A program made the position numbers and the translations under genes. Source: Selenomonadaceae bacterium (GTDB lineage Bacteria; Bacillota; Negativicutes; Selenomonadales; Selenomonadaceae). Taken from it: 44,065 nt of DNA. The notes beneath the pieces are model-generated. The model did not search any database, was not told the DNA's origin, and saw nothing but the letters and a program-made list of their open reading frames with translations. The stretch is from positions 1 to 44,065 of the forward strand of contig JAFUZV010000043.1 of assembly GCA_017476425.1 (NCBI GenBank). Reading direction: 5' to 3'. Positions 41,163 through 44,065 of the stretch are shown here, piece after piece (position 1 is the stretch's first letter; every line of letters begins with the position of its first letter).

Positions 41163-41924
41163 GTGTCAAGAATAATAGCGATCGCTAATCAAAAAGGCGG
41201 CGTTGGTAAAACTACTACAACGGTGAATTTGAGTGCAGGTTTAGCAGTGCACGATAAAAAAATTTTGCTTGTCGATTGTGATCCTCAAGGCAATGCAACA
41301 AGCGGATTAGGAATCAATAAGTCGACAATCAATAAAACAATTTATGATATTCTGATTAATGACGTTGATTCAAAATATGTTTTGCAAATGACAAATTACG
41401 GTGTAACGGTTTTGCCGTCGAATATAAATTTAGCCGGTGCAGAAGTTGAATTAGTTTCAAAGTTCGCAAGAGAAAGCAGATTGAGAAATGCACTTGATCC
41501 ACTTCGCAAGGATTATGATTATATTTTGATTGATTGTCCGCCGTCGCTCGGTTTACTGACGATTAATGCGTTGACTGCCGCTGATTCGATCATTATTCCT
41601 ATTCAATGTGAATTTTATGCACTTGAGGGCGTAACTCAATTAATGAATACAATTCAACTTGTCAAAAGCAGTTTAAATCCTCTGCTTGCGATTGACGGAA
41701 TTATTATGACAATGTACGATTCACGAACGAATTTATCACAAATGATCGTTGAGGACGTTAAAAAGAATTTCGGTTATCTAGTTTATGATACTTTAATTCC
41801 ACGAAGTATTAGACTAGCTGAAGCACCGTCGTATGGAATGCCGATTATTTCTTACGATCGAAAGTCGAAAAGTGCAGAGATATATTTAAAATTAGCTGAG
41901 GAAGTGCTTAATCGTGGCAATTAA
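41163..41924 (+). CDS. parA: Chromosome-partitioning ATPase ParA (Soj)
   Basis: 253 residues from a GTG at 41163, seven bases after GAAGG; the frame is open upstream to 41121 but that part is non-homologous. It has the deviant Walker A NQKGGVGKTTTTVNLSAGLA at about 10-20, LVDCDPQGNATSGLG, and ILIDCPPSLGLLTINALTAA. ParA is a DNA-bound ATPase switch that works with ParB to separate origins. It overlaps parB by eleven bases. The chromosomal type is suggested by size, lack of an N-terminal HTH, and the DUF4446 neighbour. Confidence 0.96.
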   Translation: MSRIIAIANQKGGVGKTTTTVNLSAGLAVHDKKILLVDCDPQGNATSGLGINKSTINKTIYDILINDVDSKYVLQMTNYGVTVLPSNINLAGAEVELVSKFARESRLRNALDPLRKDYDYILIDCPPSLGLLTINALTAADSIIIPIQCEFYALEGVTQLMNTIQLVKSSLNPLLAIDGIIMTMYDSRTNLSQMIVEDVKKNFGYLVYDTLIPRSIRLAEAPSYGMPIISYDRKSKSAEIYLKLAEEVLNRGN

Positions 41925-43083
41925 AAGAGGCGGCTTAGGTCGTGGAATCAATGCGCTATTGCCGCAAACACAATCTCAATATTCAACATTACAGCCGCAA
42001 GACAGAGTGCAAGATATAAAAGTTGATTTGATTCAACCGAATCGCTATCAACCGAGAAGAGAATTTGATGAAGGTGCACTGAATGAACTTGCAGAATCAA
42101 TCAGAGCTTATGGAATATTGCAACCGCTGATCGTTCGATCGATCGAAGGTGAACGATATGAATTAATAGCAGGTGAGAGACGATTAAGAGCGTCGAAAAT
42201 TGTCGGCTTGGAATTAGTTCCGGCGATCATTAGAGATTATACTGACGCACAAATGTCGGAAATATCGATAATTGAAAATGTGCAAAGAGAAAATCTCAAC
42301 GTGATCGAAGAGGCTCAAGCCTACGAACGATTGATAAAAGAATTTGGACACACTCAAGAAGTAGTAGCGGCGAAGATCGGCAGAAGTCGATCACATATTT
42401 CAAATATTTTACGTTTATTAAAATTATCACCAACAGTTAGAGCTTTGATCTCAAAAGGACTTTTAACGCTCGGACAAGCAAGACCGTTATTAGCGATTGA
42501 AAACGAAGTCATTCAAATTCAAGCGGCTGAAATGATTTTATCAGAAGGTTTATCAGTTCGTAAAGTTGAGGCTTTCATTAATGAATTAAAAAATTCCGGC
42601 TTGCTTGCAAATCTCACTGCGAATTTAAATAATACAAATGAAGTTGCTGACTCTGAAACAAAAACTGTTGAAGTTGAAAAGCCGATCACAAATAAAAATG
42701 TTGATGAAAATATTCAACGCAATAAAATTTCAACGAGTGATCAAATTTCTAATGAAGAAGTCAAGCCGCCGATCAAAATCAAAAAAAATAAGCCTCAACC
42801 TAAAGAGACTTTAAAAGATAATTCACAAATTTATATTCGTGAGGTTGAGGAGCGATTAACGAAAATTCTCGGTGCGCAGGTCAAGATCACTTCAAATAAA
42901 AAATTCAGTCGCATTCAAATTGATTTTGCAACTGAAGATGATCTTAATCGAATCGTTGAAAGTTTTGATCAATCATTAAAAATAAATTCGGCGATTGATA
43001 AACCGGTTGCGCCGCCGATCACGACTAAAGAAGAAAAACTTGCAGCGTTAAGAAAATTTTCAACGCAAAACTTTAATATTTAA
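41914..43083 (+). CDS. parB: Chromosome-partitioning protein ParB (Spo0J)
   Basis: 389 residues with a GTG start inside parA. It begins GGLGRGINALLP. The ParB/CTPase domain has PNRYQPRREFDEGALNELAE and ELIAGERRLRASK with the GERR motif. The HTH is at about 150-185 (HTQEVVAAKIGRSRSHISNI). The linker, at about 240-305, is long, Lys/Glu/Asn-rich and longer than usual (family usually about 280-300). The C-terminal dimer region is ERLTKILGAQVKI and onwards. ParB loads at parS sites and clamps DNA. No perfect parS was found in the window. Confidence 0.95.
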   Translation: MAIKRGGLGRGINALLPQTQSQYSTLQPQDRVQDIKVDLIQPNRYQPRREFDEGALNELAESIRAYGILQPLIVRSIEGERYELIAGERRLRASKIVGLELVPAIIRDYTDAQMSEISIIENVQRENLNVIEEAQAYERLIKEFGHTQEVVAAKIGRSRSHISNILRLLKLSPTVRALISKGLLTLGQARPLLAIENEVIQIQAAEMILSEGLSVRKVEAFINELKNSGLLANLTANLNNTNEVADSETKTVEVEKPITNKNVDENIQRNKISTSDQISNEEVKPPIKIKKNKPQPKETLKDNSQIYIREVEERLTKILGAQVKITSNKKFSRIQIDFATEDDLNRIVESFDQSLKINSAIDKPVAPPITTKEEKLAALRKFSTQNFNI

Positions 43084-43099
43084 GGAGGCAAAAATTTAA

Positions 43100-43597
43100 A
43101 TGGCTTTTAAAGATGCCATCACTTCAATCGATCCAATTTATTTTATGATCGGTTTTGGTGTCCTGCTGATAATTACTTATGCACTTATGATAAATTTATG
43201 GCTTGATCTCTCTTATATGAAGAAGAGATATAAAAAGATGATGAATGGCGTTGACGGCGGCAACCTTGAACGATTGATTAACGGTCAAGCTGATGAAGTC
43301 GGTTTAGTTGTAAACAATCAGCGTGAAATGAAAGATGAAATTGAAAAAATTAATTCCGTGCTGACAAAAGCAATTACTCGGATCGCCGTCGTTCGATTCG
43401 ATGCTTTTGATAATATGTCTAATGATTTGAGTTATTGCATTGCGATGCTTGACGCTGAAAATAATGGAATAATTATCAGCGGAATTTTCGGACGTGAAGA
43501 GGCAAGAACTTATGCTAAACCGATCGTTGATGGCAATTCTGATTATAAATTAACACGAGAAGAAGAACAAGCCTTAAAAGAAGCAATGAAGAAGTGA
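43100..43597 (+). CDS. DUF4446-family membrane-anchored protein
   Basis: 165 residues behind AAGGAGG. One N-terminal membrane helix (PIYFMIGFGVLLIITYALMI) is followed by a coiled coil and a conserved core (RIAVVRFDAFDNMSNDLSYC, IAMLDAENNGIIISGIFGRE) typical of DUF4446. Such genes commonly follow parB in Firmicutes. Function unknown, perhaps linked to chromosome segregation or envelope. It lies 16 bases after parB and is probably co-transcribed. Confidence 0.92.
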   Translation: MAFKDAITSIDPIYFMIGFGVLLIITYALMINLWLDLSYMKKRYKKMMNGVDGGNLERLINGQADEVGLVVNNQREMKDEIEKINSVLTKAITRIAVVRFDAFDNMSNDLSYCIAMLDAENNGIIISGIFGREEARTYAKPIVDGNSDYKLTREEEQALKEAMKK

Positions 43598-43599
43598 TC

Positions 43600-43663
43600 A
43601 GGGCTAAGGGCTTAATGCTAAGGGCTAAGTGATCTCAGCCTTCAGCCCTTACGACTCAGCCCT
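43600..43663. repeat. GC-richer imperfect inverted and direct repeat between convergent genes
   Basis: The unit AGGGCTRAG recurs in direct orientation on the left (43600-43629) and inverted on the right (43634-43663). The two halves can form an imperfect hairpin. It may act as a terminator for both genes. It reaches the stop codon of the symporter gene. Confidence 0.6.
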
Positions 43664-44065
43664 AATTTCTTTTCCAAGCAAAGATACCTTTCTGATCGGG
43701 AATGATCGAAGGATCAAATGACGGCTCATCAATGCCGTTATTTTTTTGTTTAACATAATCATCAAGCGCAATGAAAGCGAATTTACCAAGACGAGCGATA
43801 GCATAAAGATTCGTTAAGCAGAGAAAACCCATAAACAGATCAGTACTATCCCAAACAAATGACAATTCAGCAAAGCCGCCGAAAATCACCATCAACACAA
43901 CAAGGATTCTAAAAATGATCAAAGCGTTTCTTGCAAGGACACTCGGATTGTCACCGCTTTCATCGCCTTCAAAGAATGCAATATTAATTTCACCGTAATA
44001 ATAATTTCCAACGATCGAACTAAATGCAAACATAAAAACGATTATTGAAAGCGCAGTCGGAGCGA
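43662..44065 (-). CDS. Sodium:alanine symporter (AGCS family), C-terminal part
   Basis: The last 134 or so residues of a membrane transporter; the frame is open across the right edge, so the ATG at 44033 is internal. The sequence FAFSSIVGNYYYGEINIAFF and, later, VWDSTDLFMGFLCLTNLYAI are typical of the C-terminus of AGCS amino-acid/sodium symporters. Membrane segments alternate with short loops, and a soluble tail follows (DPSIIPDQKGIFAWKRN). It takes up alanine or glycine with sodium. The stop TAG lies inside the repeat. Confidence 0.9.
   Translation of the reverse strand, partial: APTALSIIVFMFAFSSIVGNYYYGEINIAFFEGDESGDNPSVLARNALIIFRILVVLMVIFGGFAELSFVWDSTDLFMGFLCLTNLYAIARLGKFAFIALDDYVKQKNNGIDEPSFDPSIIPDQKGIFAWKRN

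Noticed and set aside
41163..43597. Plasmid-type partition locus
   Set aside because: ParA lacks an N-terminal HTH and is followed by ParB and DUF4446, as on Firmicutes chromosomes; no replication gene is present.
1..44065. CRISPR array, insertion sequence or rRNA genes
   Set aside because: No regularly spaced repeats, no transposase frame with terminal repeats and no rRNA-like conserved blocks were seen.

Overview
The window reads as chromosomal DNA of an AT-rich diderm Firmicute, most likely a Negativicutes (Selenomonas/Veillonella-like) bacterium. This is an inference from gene content. Firmicutes-type genes (rph-rdgB-phosphoesterase order, DUF441, DUF445, parAB-DUF4446, AgrC-like GHKL kinase, strong GAGGTGA ribosome binding sites, many TTG starts) sit beside genes that need an outer membrane or periplasm (TolC-type channel, RTX-like secreted protein, exported 5'-nucleotidase). 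I see no integrase, transposase, rRNA or CRISPR array.

Layout. 1-690: 3'-truncated LysR regulator. 823-2252: HD-GYP protein lacking the HD pair, and a lone hypC. 2504-5309: small charged protein, HDDC2-like nucleotidase, then the rph-rdgB-yfcE-like operon. 5523-8693: DUF441 protein and an exported 5'-nucleotidase/nucleoside hydrolase pair. 8841-11340: small helical protein, tRNA-Pro(GGG), DedA, an unexplained structured RNA region (about 10014-10251), trpC, and a small membrane protein with its own strong promoter. 11423-25297: a long leftward surface-polymer cluster from a TTGACA-17-TATAAA promoter at 25330-25358. It encodes five proteins of CDP-glycerol glycerophosphotransferase type (one fused to a beta-propeller-like region), a GT32-like glycosyltransferase, an epimerase/dehydratase, an IspD/TarI-type cytidylyltransferase and a TagD-Gfo/Idh/MocA fusion. 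DUF445 lies at its end.

25515-32589: ABC-F ATPase overlapping an exported SGNH hydrolase; hemB divergent from a cheY-like/cheX-like/RTX-like operon. 32639-39575: a tightly packed rightward operon of GHKL sensor kinase, VgrG/gp27-gp5-like spike protein, pentapeptide protein, Imm11-like protein, a tail-tube-like (tentative) protein with a long C-terminal extension, and a TolC-like channel. Two unrecognised leftward genes (39572-41062) meet it. 41163-43597: parA-parB-DUF4446. The window ends in the C-terminus of a sodium:alanine symporter.

The best candidates for undescribed biology are the spike-centred operon, which has no sheath, baseplate or ATPase genes nearby, and the structured RNA upstream of trpC. 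Other notable points are the fused and paralogous surface-polymer enzymes and the high density of GATC.
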